DNA of 21,603 nt from CAZTAR01 sp043813895 (GTDB lineage Bacteria > Planctomycetota > Phycisphaerae > UBA1845 > UTPLA1), in assembly GCA_043813895.1 (NCBI GenBank), contig JBDRKQ010000024.1, forward strand, positions 1 through 21,603, in the 5' to 3' direction. The position numbers and the translations under genes were made by a program. The notes under the pieces are model-generated. The model was not told the DNA's origin, did not search any database, and worked only from the letters and a program-made list of their open reading frames with translations. This document shows, one piece after another, positions 1 through 7,502 of this stretch; the first letter of the stretch is position 1, and every line of letters begins with the position of its first letter.

Positions 1-1
1 C

Positions 2-745
2 CAGATAACCGACGCGATCCCCAACGAAGCCGTGGGCGGGCGCAACGGCCAGTGCTTCCCGTTCTACATCTACGACGAAGACGGCACGAATCGGCGGGAG
101 AATATCACCGACTGGGCGTTGAAGCACTTTCGCGAACACTACGGCGATCGCAGGATCAGCAAGTGGGACATCTTCTACTACGTATACGGCGTGCTGCACC
201 ACCCGGGCTATCGGGAGAAGTTCGCCGACAACCTCAAGCGCGAGCTGCCGCGCATTCCGCTGGCGCCGCCCTTGGAACCGGGAGACGAACAGTCCAACCC
301 CAGCTCCGGCTTCCGGGCATTCGCGAAGGCGGGTAAACAGCTTGCGAAGCTCCACATCGACTACGAATCGCTCGAACCGTGGCCGCTGGAGTGGGTTGAA
401 ACCACCGGCGAGCCGCTGAGCTACGTGGTCGAGAAGATGCGACTGGCCAAGGATAGAAGATCGATCGAGGTAAACGACTCGCTCAGCCTGGCGGGCATCC
501 CGCCGGAGGTCTTCGAATACCGCCTCGGCAACCGCAGCGCGATCGAGTGGGTCATCGATCAGTACCGCGTCAAGGAAGACAAACGCTCCGGCATCCGCTC
601 GAACCCCAACAACCCAGACCACCCCGAGTACATCGTCCGCCTGGTCGGCCAGGTCGTCCGCGTCAGCGCCGAAACAGCCAAGATCGTCGCTGCCCTGCCG
701 CAGCGCTACGCCCAAGAGCCGGACGCCCCACTCTCTGCCGGCTGA
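2..745 (+). CDS. Type ISP restriction-modification enzyme, C-terminal part (5' truncated by window edge)
   Basis: The frame is open from base 2, so the gene begins outside the window; the GTG at 32 is only an internal codon. About 247 residues are visible. They resemble the C-terminal target-recognition region of single-chain type ISP enzymes (helicase/nuclease, N6-adenine methyltransferase and specificity domain in one polypeptide). Supporting segments are the QCFPFYIYDEDG stretch, the WDIFYYVYGVLHHPGYREKF motif and the NRSAIEWVIDQYRVK / SGIRSNPN block near the end, all typical of this family. This region would read the DNA target asymmetrically and guide methylation and cleavage. The methyltransferase and nuclease motifs lie upstream and are not visible, so an intact system cannot be claimed. 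The gene ends convergent to dprA. The family call is recognition from memory of conserved motifs and is fairly secure. Confidence 0.8.
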   Translation, partial: QITDAIPNEAVGGRNGQCFPFYIYDEDGTNRRENITDWALKHFREHYGDRRISKWDIFYYVYGVLHHPGYREKFADNLKRELPRIPLAPPLEPGDEQSNPSSGFRAFAKAGKQLAKLHIDYESLEPWPLEWVETTGEPLSYVVEKMRLAKDRRSIEVNDSLSLAGIPPEVFEYRLGNRSAIEWVIDQYRVKEDKRSGIRSNPNNPDHPEYIVRLVGQVVRVSAETAKIVAALPQRYAQEPDAPLSAG

Positions 746-880
746 GCCGTTCGGCGCCACCTGTCCCCTTTCTCGCCCAAACAGAAAAATTCGCCCAATA
801 ACACGAAGCGCTGAGCCAGACTAACTAACAGCGGCGATGCAAGCTCGCCCAAACAAACGACACCGAGGTCCAAAGACTTT

Positions 881-900
881 GCGGGCGTTTGCGGGCGTTT
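881..900. repeat. Two tandem 10-bp repeats GCGGGCGTTT
   Basis: GCGGGCGTTT occurs twice head to tail and is followed by GCA and a T-rich stretch. It lies in the 385-bp convergent spacer between the restriction-modification gene and dprA. No gene is visible in this spacer. Confidence 0.7.
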
Positions 901-960
901 GCACTTTTTCTGCTGTAAACTCAGAGCAACACGGGCATGACAAACACAAGCTCGCCACGA

Positions 961-992
961 CCGGCAAACAAATTCCGGCAAATACCGGCAAA
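961..992. repeat. Three direct repeats of CCGGCAAA
   Basis: CCGGCAAA starts at 961, 975 and 985, so the last two copies are one helical turn apart. They lead directly into a palindrome at 989-1016. Iteron-like spacing can mark protein binding, but no replication or recombination gene lies next to it. The function is unknown. Confidence 0.6.
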
Positions 993-1016
993 TTTCACTT
1001 TTTACGGTGAAATTTG
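989..1016 (+). terminator. 10-bp hairpin downstream of the restriction-modification gene
   Basis: The arms CAAATTTCAC (989-998) and GTGAAATTTG (1007-1016) are perfectly complementary around an 8-nt loop. No long T run follows the 3' arm (the T run is in the loop), so intrinsic termination is only possible. It lies between two converging genes, where a bidirectional terminator would be expected. Confidence 0.4.
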
Positions 1017-1021
1017 AAGCA

Positions 1022-1166
1022 GGGTGGCATGGGTCAACTCGTTGACCCATGTTTGAGAAAGTGGAGTGCCATGCCTTCACGACCCGCGTAAGCGGGACGG
1101 GTAGGCATGTTCGCTCAGTATTCAACATGCTCACCCACGACTTCGTCGCGTGAAAGTATGCCACCC
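1022..1166. repeat. Palindromic mosaic element overlapping the dprA 3' end
   Basis: The ends are inverted copies: GGGTGGCAT at 1022-1030 and ATGCCACCC at 1158-1166. Inside are an 11-bp stem with a 2-nt loop (CATGGGTCAAC at 1028-1038, GTTGACCCATG at 1041-1051), a CCCGC/GCGGG stem (1083-1087, 1092-1096) and enclosing CATGCC/GGCATG arms (1070-1075, 1104-1109). Terminal inverted repeats of about 9 bp around nested stems resemble a REP/MITE-type interspersed repeat. The dprA stop codon (1131-1133) lies inside it. Whether other copies exist in the genome cannot be seen here. Confidence 0.6.
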
Positions 1167-2303
1167 GGCCGATCCTGCGCGGCCAACGGCGGTGCGGCGG
1201 ACGGCGCCCTTGAGTTGCAGGGTCGTGAGGGCGGCGGCGACACGCTGCGGGGGCAGTTCTGACGCGTCGCAAACATCTTCGACGGACATCGGTTCGGAAC
1301 CGAGCACTTCGTAGACCCGTTTCTCGGATTCGTCGAGCGGGGGAAAAAGGCTCTGCGACGGCTGAGGCGATCCGTCGGCGGCGTCCGTTTGTGCCATGAG
1401 CGCGGCACCGGCTTCGCCAAGCTCTTCGAGGATATCCTGGAGACAGGTGACGAGCTTGCCGGCGCCGGTCTTGATCAGCGTGTGGCACCCTTGCGAATTC
1501 GGCGAGTCCAGCCGACCCGGAACGGCAAAGACCTCACGGTTGTACTCGTTGGCAAGTCGGGCGGAGATGAGCGCCCCGCTCCGCGCAGGGGCCTCGACAA
1601 CGAGCACGCCGAGGGCCAGACCCACGACGATTCGGTTTCGCGGGGGAAAGTTCTTGGCATCCGGCATGATCTCCATCGGCAGCGCGCTGATGATCGCACC
1701 GTGTTCGAGGATACCTTCGGCCAGTTGGGTGGATTCAGGGGGATAGAGATGGCAGAGCCCGCATCCGAGGACGGCTATCGTTCTCCCACCAACGGCCATG
1801 GCTCCGCGATGGGCGCAGGTGTCGATTCCGCGTGCCATGCCCGAGACGACGGTCAGGCCCGCGTTGGCCGCCAGCGCTCCAAAGCGTTCGCCCTGTTCGC
1901 TCCCATAGTGGGAACATCGGCGGGTGCCGACGATGGCGAGCGCGAGCGCATCCTCTCGCTCGAGGCTGCCGCGGACATAGATGCACACAGGCGGATCGGC
2001 AATCGTCCGCAGCCCGGGCGGATAATCGTCATCGGCGAGGCAGAGTATCCGAACGCCGTGTTTGCGGGCCAGTTCGATCTCGGCGGCGGCGCGGTCCTCA
2101 TCGCGGAACCGGGCGATGTTTTCAGCGGTCTTACGGCCCACGCGGTCCACAAGGGCGAGAGCCCCCTCACCGGCATCCAACACCGAATCGATGTCGCCGA
2201 ACTCGCGGAGCAGGTTGGCAAAACGAATGGGCCCGACGTCCGGGCAGAGATGGAGACGAAGATACTTCTCGGCAATTGGCGAAATCGCCGGCGGCGGTGT
2301 CAT
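1131..2303 (-). CDS. dprA: DNA-processing protein DprA (Smf)
   Basis: DprA binds incoming single-stranded DNA in the cytoplasm and loads RecA during natural transformation. The 390-residue protein has an N-terminal helix-hairpin-helix/SAM-like region (about 10-70), the Rossmann-type DprA core (about 90-290) and a C-terminal winged helix (about 325-375). Core motifs are IVGTRRCSHYG (124-134), SGMARGIDTCAHRGA (154-168), FPPRNRIV (219-226), the VVEAPARSGALISARLA stretch (235-251) and the PGRLDSPNSQGCHTLIKTGA block (262-281). The ATG at 2303 is preceded by GGAGAG in a normal position. The last ~20 residues, starting around RTAVGRAGSAG, do not look like a DprA end and are partly encoded by the palindromic element at 1022-1166. 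The natural C-terminus may therefore have been replaced. The enzymatic core is intact. It is the first of several minus-strand genes with gaps between them and probably has its own promoter or shares one with the DUF2203 gene 99 bp upstream. Confidence 0.93.
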   Translation of the reverse strand: MTPPPAISPIAEKYLRLHLCPDVGPIRFANLLREFGDIDSVLDAGEGALALVDRVGRKTAENIARFRDEDRAAAEIELARKHGVRILCLADDDYPPGLRTIADPPVCIYVRGSLEREDALALAIVGTRRCSHYGSEQGERFGALAANAGLTVVSGMARGIDTCAHRGAMAVGGRTIAVLGCGLCHLYPPESTQLAEGILEHGAIISALPMEIMPDAKNFPPRNRIVVGLALGVLVVEAPARSGALISARLANEYNREVFAVPGRLDSPNSQGCHTLIKTGAGKLVTCLQDILEELGEAGAALMAQTDAADGSPQPSQSLFPPLDESEKRVYEVLGSEPMSVEDVCDASELPPQRVAAALTTLQLKGAVRRTAVGRAGSAGWHTFTRRSRG

Positions 2304-2402
2304 TCCGGCTCTCCGTCGCAGAACTCACCCCGACCTGCAAACTTCGTCCGTCAATCACGCGCGGCACTTGCCCTCGGTGCCGCTCGTCCCGCAAGGCCGC
2401 TA

Positions 2403-2894
2403 TCAGCCGATGGCCTCGAACGTGGAAACGGCGGGATCCGAAGCGGTAACCTGTGCCGTGAACTCCTTGTCAATCTCCCGCCGGCTCTGAAAGCCCTCTC
2501 CCACCTCGTGCCAGAATTGGATCGAGTCCTGGCCGAGACGCCAGCACAACTCGACGAGGCGACCGCGGTGCATGCTGGGAAAATCGACAATGCCGCGTCG
2601 CATGTCCCTGAGGCTGCACCCGACGACCGCAAGCTCGTCGGTCAGATCTCGGAGCTTCTCGAGTTGGACGCGGTATTGGCCGCAGAGGTTCTCGTGTTCT
2701 TCCCTGGAGACCGAAGGACGGTGGATGTGACACTTCTCCTCGATCGCGCCGACCTTTCTGTGCTGCTTGATGATATCGGCAACGACGCGCTTCACGAACG
2801 GGAGCGTCTTGTTGGCGTGCTCGATTGTAAAGAAACGCCGCTTGCGACCGATCTCGGTTGGCTTTGCTTTCGTTGCTGGGCCGTAGATAGCCAT
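2403..2894 (-). CDS. DUF2203 family protein
   Basis: This 163-residue cytoplasmic protein has no signal peptide or membrane helix. It opens with a basic leader and then RFFTIEHANKTLPFVKRVVADI (about residues 20-41), the start of the DUF2203 domain. The domain continues through predicted helices around 42-95 and the conserved region GIVDFPSMHRGRLVELCWRL (about 101-120), followed by QFWHEVGEGFQSRR (about 125-138). The domain length matches the family (roughly 120-150 residues). No biochemical role is established for DUF2203, so none is given. The ATG at 2894 has only a weak upstream AAGG. The gene is 99 bp upstream of dprA on the same strand, so co-transcription is possible. About 445 bp without a gene lie upstream of it. 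Confidence 0.85.
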   Translation of the reverse strand: MAIYGPATKAKPTEIGRKRRFFTIEHANKTLPFVKRVVADIIKQHRKVGAIEEKCHIHRPSVSREEHENLCGQYRVQLEKLRDLTDELAVVGCSLRDMRRGIVDFPSMHRGRLVELCWRLGQDSIQFWHEVGEGFQSRREIDKEFTAQVTASDPAVSTFEAIG

Positions 2895-3264
2895 TTGTCG
2901 TTCGCCTTGTCGATGCCGTGAGCATCAGAGAGGTTGACCCTTAACAAGCGCGAAGTTACCACTCTGCCGCAGGCAAGTCAATGGACGCGGAGCGATTTCG
3001 CGTGTGTTCGACAAGCGACAAACGAGGCTGGTTTGGACTTCCCCGTCTCGTCCGTTAATACGCCACCTGGGAAGAGTGAGGCGATGATCCGTTTATCGCA
3101 CGTGGTGGTTTCGTCAGAGCCGGAGGTTGTGAAATGTCGGCATGTTACCGGACGCGGCCGCACGCACGCCCGTCGGCCGCCTGCGCCTCCTGCCGAGCGG
3201 ATCCCCGGCCGCGCCGCGCGCGGTGTTGGCCATCGTCGCCACAGTGCCGGGTAAAGCAGCTATG

Positions 3265-3284
3265 AGTGCCACAGGCGTGGCACT
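3265..3284. repeat. 8-bp palindromic hairpin AGTGCCAC/GTGGCACT
   Basis: The perfect arms AGTGCCAC (3265-3272) and GTGGCACT (3277-3284) flank a 4-nt loop, and the sequence GGCAAGTGCC follows at 3286-3295. It resembles short interspersed palindromes elsewhere in the window (compare GGGTGGCAT at 1022) and is probably the same class of repeat. Confidence 0.5.
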
Positions 3285-3311
3285 TGGCAAGTGCCCAACC
3301 GCAAGGGTCCT

Positions 3312-3329
3312 CCGCCCTTGAAAGGGCGG
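3312..3329 (-). terminator. Probable terminator hairpin of the zinc-ribbon membrane protein gene
   Basis: The arms CCGCCCTT (3312-3319) and AAGGGCGG (3322-3329) form an 8-bp stem with a 2-nt GA loop. It begins 11 nt beyond the stop codon of the minus-strand gene at 3341-3925. No U tract follows, so termination would be atypical. Confidence 0.45.
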
Positions 3330-3340
3330 GGGACGGATGC

Positions 3341-3925
3341 CTAGCCGCCGCCGGCGGCGCCGGACATGGCGCTCATCTGCATAACGACGGCGACGCAGCC
3401 TCCCACGATGGCGAGGCCCAGCAGGCACAAGGCCGTGATCGCGGGCCAGCGAGGCCTGCTTCGCTTGACCAACGCAACGATTGCGAGAATCACGCCCAGA
3501 ACGGGCATCGCGCAGACGCCGAGGATGCTGGCGACGCGGAGACTGGGCTTGGCGCTCACCCGCTCTTCGATGGTCTTTCCCAGGACTTCCGCCTCGTCCT
3601 GTGTCTTCGGCTGCATGTTGAGGCCTTCTGTGACGGACTTGCCTGCGATGGCGGCATAGATAACGAACAGGACGGACAGCACGACACAGCCGAGGGCAAG
3701 CCACGGGAGGATGCTCGGCTTTGGTGGCGGCGAAAGGGCGTAGGGCAGCGAACCGCCTGCTTCCGGCATCCCGGCGGGCGGAGCGTCGGCGCGGACGCTC
3801 ATGTCGGTCTCGGCCGGCGTCGTGGCCACCTTGCTGCAGTAGGGACAGGTCACGGCTTTGCCGGCCATATCATCGTCGACTTCGATCGGTTGCCCGCAGT
3901 GCGTGCAGCGAAACTGAATGACCAT
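3341..3925 (-). CDS. Zinc-ribbon membrane protein of unknown function
   Basis: The protein has 194 residues. It starts with a compact zinc ribbon, FRCTHCGQPI ... VTCPYCSK, with Cys7, Cys10, Cys27 and Cys30 as the four likely zinc ligands. This is an MJ0042-like N-terminus that is common in planctomycete proteins. A proline-rich linker follows (about 40-70), then three predicted membrane helices (about 72-93, 128-150, 157-183; the last two contain GVILAIVALV and LCLLGLAIVGGCVAVV). The C-terminus is Gly/Ala-rich. The frame is open further upstream, but the ATG at 3925 is chosen because the zinc ribbon begins there and GGAAGG sits 6 nt before it. The membrane part resembles small DUF4190-like proteins. 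Its role is unknown; it may be a membrane-anchored metal- or protein-binding adaptor. Confidence 0.75.
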   Translation of the reverse strand: MVIQFRCTHCGQPIEVDDDMAGKAVTCPYCSKVATTPAETDMSVRADAPPAGMPEAGGSLPYALSPPPKPSILPWLALGCVVLSVLFVIYAAIAGKSVTEGLNMQPKTQDEAEVLGKTIEERVSAKPSLRVASILGVCAMPVLGVILAIVALVKRSRPRWPAITALCLLGLAIVGGCVAVVMQMSAMSGAAGGG

Positions 3926-4366
3926 GTGATGCCTTCCAAAGCGGCGTGTCACGTCCCGGCAGGCACGCTGATCCGCACGGGCCTGCGGCGCGGGGTCGAC
4001 ATGCCGTCCGCCGTTACAACTCGGCCCGGTAGTGTAAACTGATGGGGCAGTTGGCGGCAAGAACAGGATCGGCCCGATCGATTCCGCCGACCTATGGCAC
4101 CTCACGCTTACCTGTGGCGCCGGCGCTTCGCGGGTTGGGTAATGGAACTCTGCCTCTTCGCTGCCACCGGCGGGACGCCGATGCCACACACAATCGCTGA
4201 ACGCTCTGGCCGTTGGGAAGCGAGAGCTGTTCCGCTGCTTTGTCTGGGCTGTTTTCCCCCGCGAGGCGTGTGTCGTTGCGTGTGGCCCGCTGCGTCCTTC
4301 CCACTTCCGGCCTCTCTCCTTCGCCGCGATCCAGTGCTGCTCGTCAAAGACCCCCCGGTCTTTCCA
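3926..4366. other. Gene-free interval
   Basis: No reading frame here looks like a protein: all are Arg/Pro/Ser-rich with no recognisable motif. A GC-rich segment around 4157-4190 (CCACCGGCGGGACGCCG) resembles the interspersed short repeats seen elsewhere. I see no RNA gene. Confidence 0.5.
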
Positions 4367-4786
4367 TCAAGGCGGTCCCCTCGAATGAGGAACCGCAGTT
4401 GTCCCGGTCGTTATTGCCTCACACTGACTTGCCGGAACTACATTCCTTGCCGCGCCGCTGGACGGGCGCCCGGCCTGCATGCCGTCGACCGGCCGCGGCT
4501 CTACGCTTGATCGTGTTTGGGTAAGCCCCCACATCTGCTCTCGGTCGGCCGAGCCTACGTAGGCATTTAATCGCGGCGAAGCGCCGTCCTCCGTGACGGC
4601 GCTCTGCCGCTCGGCCGAGGATGTAGCCTTTGAATGGCCGTTGTCTGGGTTATCGGCTTCACGAGAAGCGGGTCGTGGTTCATATGACAGGACTGCAAAC
4701 GCGCCGCCCGCGGCCAGGGCCGCGCCAATGCGGCCGACGCGTCGCAACCGCGGCCAACTCCGATCTGGGTGCCCGTGCGATCTCAT
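4367..4786 (-). CDS. Hypothetical small exported protein (doubtful)
   Basis: The candidate has 139 residues. The ATG at 4786 has a good ribosome site (GGGAG, 7 nt upstream on the minus strand). The first 35 residues look like a signal peptide: Arg-rich start, RRVGRIGAALAAGGAFAVLS, then EPRPAS. The rest is Ser/Thr/Pro/Ala-rich, probably disordered, with no recognised domain. Against it: the coding region contains a 9-bp hairpin (4580-4588 with 4595-4603) and two copies of the palindrome CTCGGCCGAG or a variant, as expected for repeat DNA rather than a gene. The start signals favour a gene and the body does not. It could also be a decayed lipoprotein-like gene. Confidence 0.35.
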   Translation of the reverse strand: MRSHGHPDRSWPRLRRVGRIGAALAAGGAFAVLSYEPRPASREADNPDNGHSKATSSAERQSAVTEDGASPRLNAYVGSADREQMWGLTQTRSSVEPRPVDGMQAGRPSSGAARNVVPASQCEAITTGTTAVPHSRGPP

Positions 4787-4994
4787 CTTCGTACTCCCAC
4801 AAATGCCTTGCCTGCTGCATGAGCTCTCCCCGATCACAGAACAAATCGACGGATTCATACCTTCCGACAGCAGCGGAAAACGACGAATTTCTCTCATTCT
4901 TCTAAAGTTTCTCCGACGCTGCGCCGGGATGCTGGAATGGAGACTTTCGCACAGGCGTCGATATCAGTCTCGCCGCGCACGGTGCATGCCGTTA

Positions 4995-5687
4995 TCAGCC
5001 CTTCACGACGCGATCGACATCATCGAGGGCGAGCAGAGGCAGGAGGAACTTGCGGTGCTCGCGGTGTCGCCGGCAGTAGCGAATCGAAACCGTCTGCCGG
5101 CCGTCCGGGGCCTCGCTCGGGCTGAGTTCGCCAGTGTGTTGGTGCTCGGTCAGGATGGCCTCGATTCGGAGGATTGTTTTGCCGCCTACAGGGTTGAAGG
5201 TCAGGTGCAGTGTGACGTGTTCGCACGGTCCGCTGATTATCGCGTCAATGAGCCGGGCAGCGGCCAGGGTGCCGACGATCAAGAGCGCGACGAACACGCC
5301 GGCGACAACGTGGCCCGTGCCCAGTACGACGCCGACGGCGGCGGTCGCCCAGATGCCGGCGCCGGTGGTAATGCCGACCAGGAGGCCGCGTTCGCGGATG
5401 ATCGCACCGGCGCCCAGAAAACCAACCCCGGTGACGACTTGCGCGGCGATGCGCCCCCGATCGGCGAAGGTGTCCCCGACTATCAGGATCGAGGCCTGGG
5501 TGAAGATCGCTGATCCCAGGCAGATCAGGATCAGCGTCCTCATGCCGGCGGGTTTTTGGGCCCGCTCTCGTTCAATCCCGATCAGTCCGCCGCACAGGAT
5601 CGACATGACCGTCACGATGACCCCGGCCCAGTGCGGAGCAACCAGTTGGTGAATATCGCCGGCCCAGGCCCAAGGTTGATCGAACAT
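4995..5687 (-). CDS. MgtC/SapB family membrane protein
   Basis: This is an inner-membrane protein of about 230 residues. The N-terminal ~140 residues form the MgtC/SapB domain with four or five membrane helices. The diagnostic stretch is ILCGGLIGIERERAQKPAGM followed by RTLILICLGSA. The second conserved block, AAQVVTGVGFLGAGAIIR, precedes GITTGAGIWATAAVGVVLG. The C-terminal ~85 residues are soluble and resemble the ACT-like tail seen in some family members. MgtC proteins are tied to growth under low magnesium and acid stress and can modulate ATP synthase. The role here is inferred from the family only. The ATG at 5687 is preferred to an in-frame TTG four codons upstream (5699); GGAA lies 7 nt before the ATG. 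It is divergent from the sugar-dehydrogenase gene, with about 230 bp between. Confidence 0.88.
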   Translation of the reverse strand: MFDQPWAWAGDIHQLVAPHWAGVIVTVMSILCGGLIGIERERAQKPAGMRTLILICLGSAIFTQASILIVGDTFADRGRIAAQVVTGVGFLGAGAIIRERGLLVGITTGAGIWATAAVGVVLGTGHVVAGVFVALLIVGTLAAARLIDAIISGPCEHVTLHLTFNPVGGKTILRIEAILTEHQHTGELSPSEAPDGRQTVSIRYCRRHREHRKFLLPLLALDDVDRVVKG

Positions 5688-5903
5688 GCGTGTTTCCAAT
5701 CGGGAACGGCCGCGCTGAGTGAAGTCCGCGGCTCCTCGACAATGGACGACAGCAAGACCCTGTGTTCATTTTCGGCAGAGTCGCCGGTCATGCCCGAGCC
5801 GAACTCGCTCACCGCGCCCACCGGGCGACGAGGCTTGCCTCGAATCGGACGATTGTCTCTAATAGCGGAATTGGGGACAGCCGGCAGTAGCCCTGTCTCG
5901 TTC

Positions 5904-5910
5904 AAGGAGA
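5904..5910 (+). promoter_or_regulatory. Ribosome binding site that fixes a TTG start
   Basis: AAGGAGA is followed by 6 nt and TTG at 5917. The first ATG in frame lies well inside the conserved nucleotide-binding fold, so this site decides the start of the sugar-nucleotide dehydrogenase. Confidence 0.75.
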
Positions 5911-5916
5911 CGCGCG

Positions 5917-7239
5917 TTGGACGATCGAAAACTGGAGAAGAGGTTCCGCGACAGGCAGGCTTTGATCGGCGTCGTGGGGATGGGCTATGTCGGGCTGCCT
6001 CTGGTCCAGACATTCGGTACCGCCGGTTTCCCGACGCTGGGCTTTGATGTGGACCTGACGAAAGTCCGTCAGCTCAACGCCGGGAAGAGCTACATCAAAC
6101 ACATTCCCAACACGATCATCCGCAAGCTTCTCAAAGCCGGCAGCTTTCGCGCCACCTGCGACCCCCGCGAATTGAAGAAGCCGGATGCGCTGCTCATTTG
6201 CGTGCCGACCCCCTTGTCCAAGACGCGCGACCCGGACATGAGCTATGTCGAGTCCACGGCTCGCACGATCGGCGAACACCTTCGGCGCGGCCAGTTGGTG
6301 GTGCTCGAATCCACGACCTACCCGGGAACCACGCGCGATCTCGTTCGCCCCATCCTGGAGCAGACCAGCGGCCTGAAGGCGGGGAAGGACTTCTTCCTGG
6401 CCTACAGCCCCGAACGCGAGGACCCGGGCCGGAAGGACTTCACCACAGGCACCATCCCCAAGGTCGTCGGCGGATACGGGGCGGCCGGCAAGCGACTCGC
6501 GGTCGCCATGTATTCCGGGGCGATCAGTGAGGTCGTGCCGGTCGACAGTTGCGAAGTCGCCGAGGCCGCAAAGATCGTCGAGAACGTCTACCGTTGTGTA
6601 AACATCGCGATGGTCAACGAACTCAAGATGCTGTTCGACAAGATGGGCATCAATGTCTGGGAAGTGATTGATGCCGCGAAGACCAAACCCTTCGGCTTCT
6701 CGGCGTTCTATCCCGGCCCCGGCCTGGGAGGCCACTGCATTCCGATCGATCCCTTCTACCTCACGTGGAAGGCCAGGCAGTACGGCGAGTCGACCCGTTT
6801 CATCGAGTTGGCGGGCGAGATCAACACGCGGATGCCGGAGTATGTCGTGAACCGGCTGATCACTGCGCTCAACGACCGGAGGCGTCCGCTGCGAGATTCA
6901 AAGATCCTCGTGTTGGGGCTGGCATACAAGAAGGACATCGACGACCTGAGGGAGAGCCCGAGCATCGAGCTCATCGGGCTGCTCCAGGCACGCGGCGCGA
7001 AGGTGGACTACAACGACCCGCACATTGCAAGAACGCACAAGGGACGTGAGCACGATCTCAAGATGAAGTCCGTGCCGGTCACACCTGCCAGGCTCCGCTC
7101 TTACGACGCGGTCCTGATCTCCACGGATCATACCGCCTACGATTACGACATGATCGTGAAGAACAGCAGGCTGGTCGTCGACACGCGGAACGCGACCGTC
7201 AACGTCCGTTCCGGCAAGAGCAAGATTGTCAAGGCGTAG
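5917..7239 (+). CDS. UDP-N-acetyl-D-glucosamine 6-dehydrogenase-like nucleotide-sugar dehydrogenase
   Basis: This cytoplasmic NAD-dependent enzyme oxidises C6 of a UDP-sugar to the uronic acid. Residues 17-30 (IGVVGMGYVGLPLV) are the GxGxxG NAD-binding turn. CVPTPL and the ESTTYPGTT segment follow, then YSPEREDPG. EAAKIVENVYRCVNIAMVNE is the central helix, and PGPGLGGHCIPIDPFYL carries the catalytic Cys274. GLAYKKDIDDLRESPS belongs to the C-terminal UDP-binding domain. The YSPERxDPG and GGHCIPIDP forms are typical of the WbpA/Tuv-type UDP-GlcNAc dehydrogenase branch rather than UDP-glucose dehydrogenase; the substrate assignment is an inference. At 440 residues it is full length. Translation starts at TTG with a strong AAGGAGA. 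No glycosyltransferase or other surface-polysaccharide gene is nearby, so it is an isolated precursor-supply gene. Confidence 0.9.
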   Translation: MDDRKLEKRFRDRQALIGVVGMGYVGLPLVQTFGTAGFPTLGFDVDLTKVRQLNAGKSYIKHIPNTIIRKLLKAGSFRATCDPRELKKPDALLICVPTPLSKTRDPDMSYVESTARTIGEHLRRGQLVVLESTTYPGTTRDLVRPILEQTSGLKAGKDFFLAYSPEREDPGRKDFTTGTIPKVVGGYGAAGKRLAVAMYSGAISEVVPVDSCEVAEAAKIVENVYRCVNIAMVNELKMLFDKMGINVWEVIDAAKTKPFGFSAFYPGPGLGGHCIPIDPFYLTWKARQYGESTRFIELAGEINTRMPEYVVNRLITALNDRRRPLRDSKILVLGLAYKKDIDDLRESPSIELIGLLQARGAKVDYNDPHIARTHKGREHDLKMKSVPVTPARLRSYDAVLISTDHTAYDYDMIVKNSRLVVDTRNATVNVRSGKSKIVKA

Positions 7240-7502
7240 TAGCGCACCGGGACAGGTGGGACCCGGATAGACCTCCGATTCAACGTATCGCCCCTCCGTG
7301 TCGGTTGCCCCGAAGGGCATGGTTGGCGTGCAAGAACGGGCTTGGCGGGCGTGGTTTTACAGACGCGGGCCGGTCGTCGTGACCGCGTGCATGCGCGTTG
7401 CGCTGCCGCGGTTGATCTGACACCCGACCGCGAACGCCCCGAAGACAGACGCCGCTTGCCTGCGGTGTTGTCGGGCGATGATAGCGTGAGGAGGAATGCA
7501 GC

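Larger units (their letters stand above)
2895..3340. other. Gene-free interval with small hairpins
   Basis: No convincing coding region is present on either strand; the short open frames have composition unlike the neighbours and no ribosome site. The right end carries two hairpins (3265-3284 and 3312-3329). The promoter for the DUF2203/dprA pair should lie here, but I cannot pick a reliable -35/-10 pair. Confidence 0.6.

Noticed and set aside
1389..2921. 510-residue plus-strand frame opposite dprA and the DUF2203 gene
   Set aside because: It is antisense to two genes with clear conserved motifs and shows no domain of its own; high GC keeps the opposite frame open.
4593..5513. 306-residue plus-strand frame opposite MgtC
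   Set aside because: It is antisense to a clear MgtC/SapB gene and its composition is Arg/Asp/Gly-rich without motifs.
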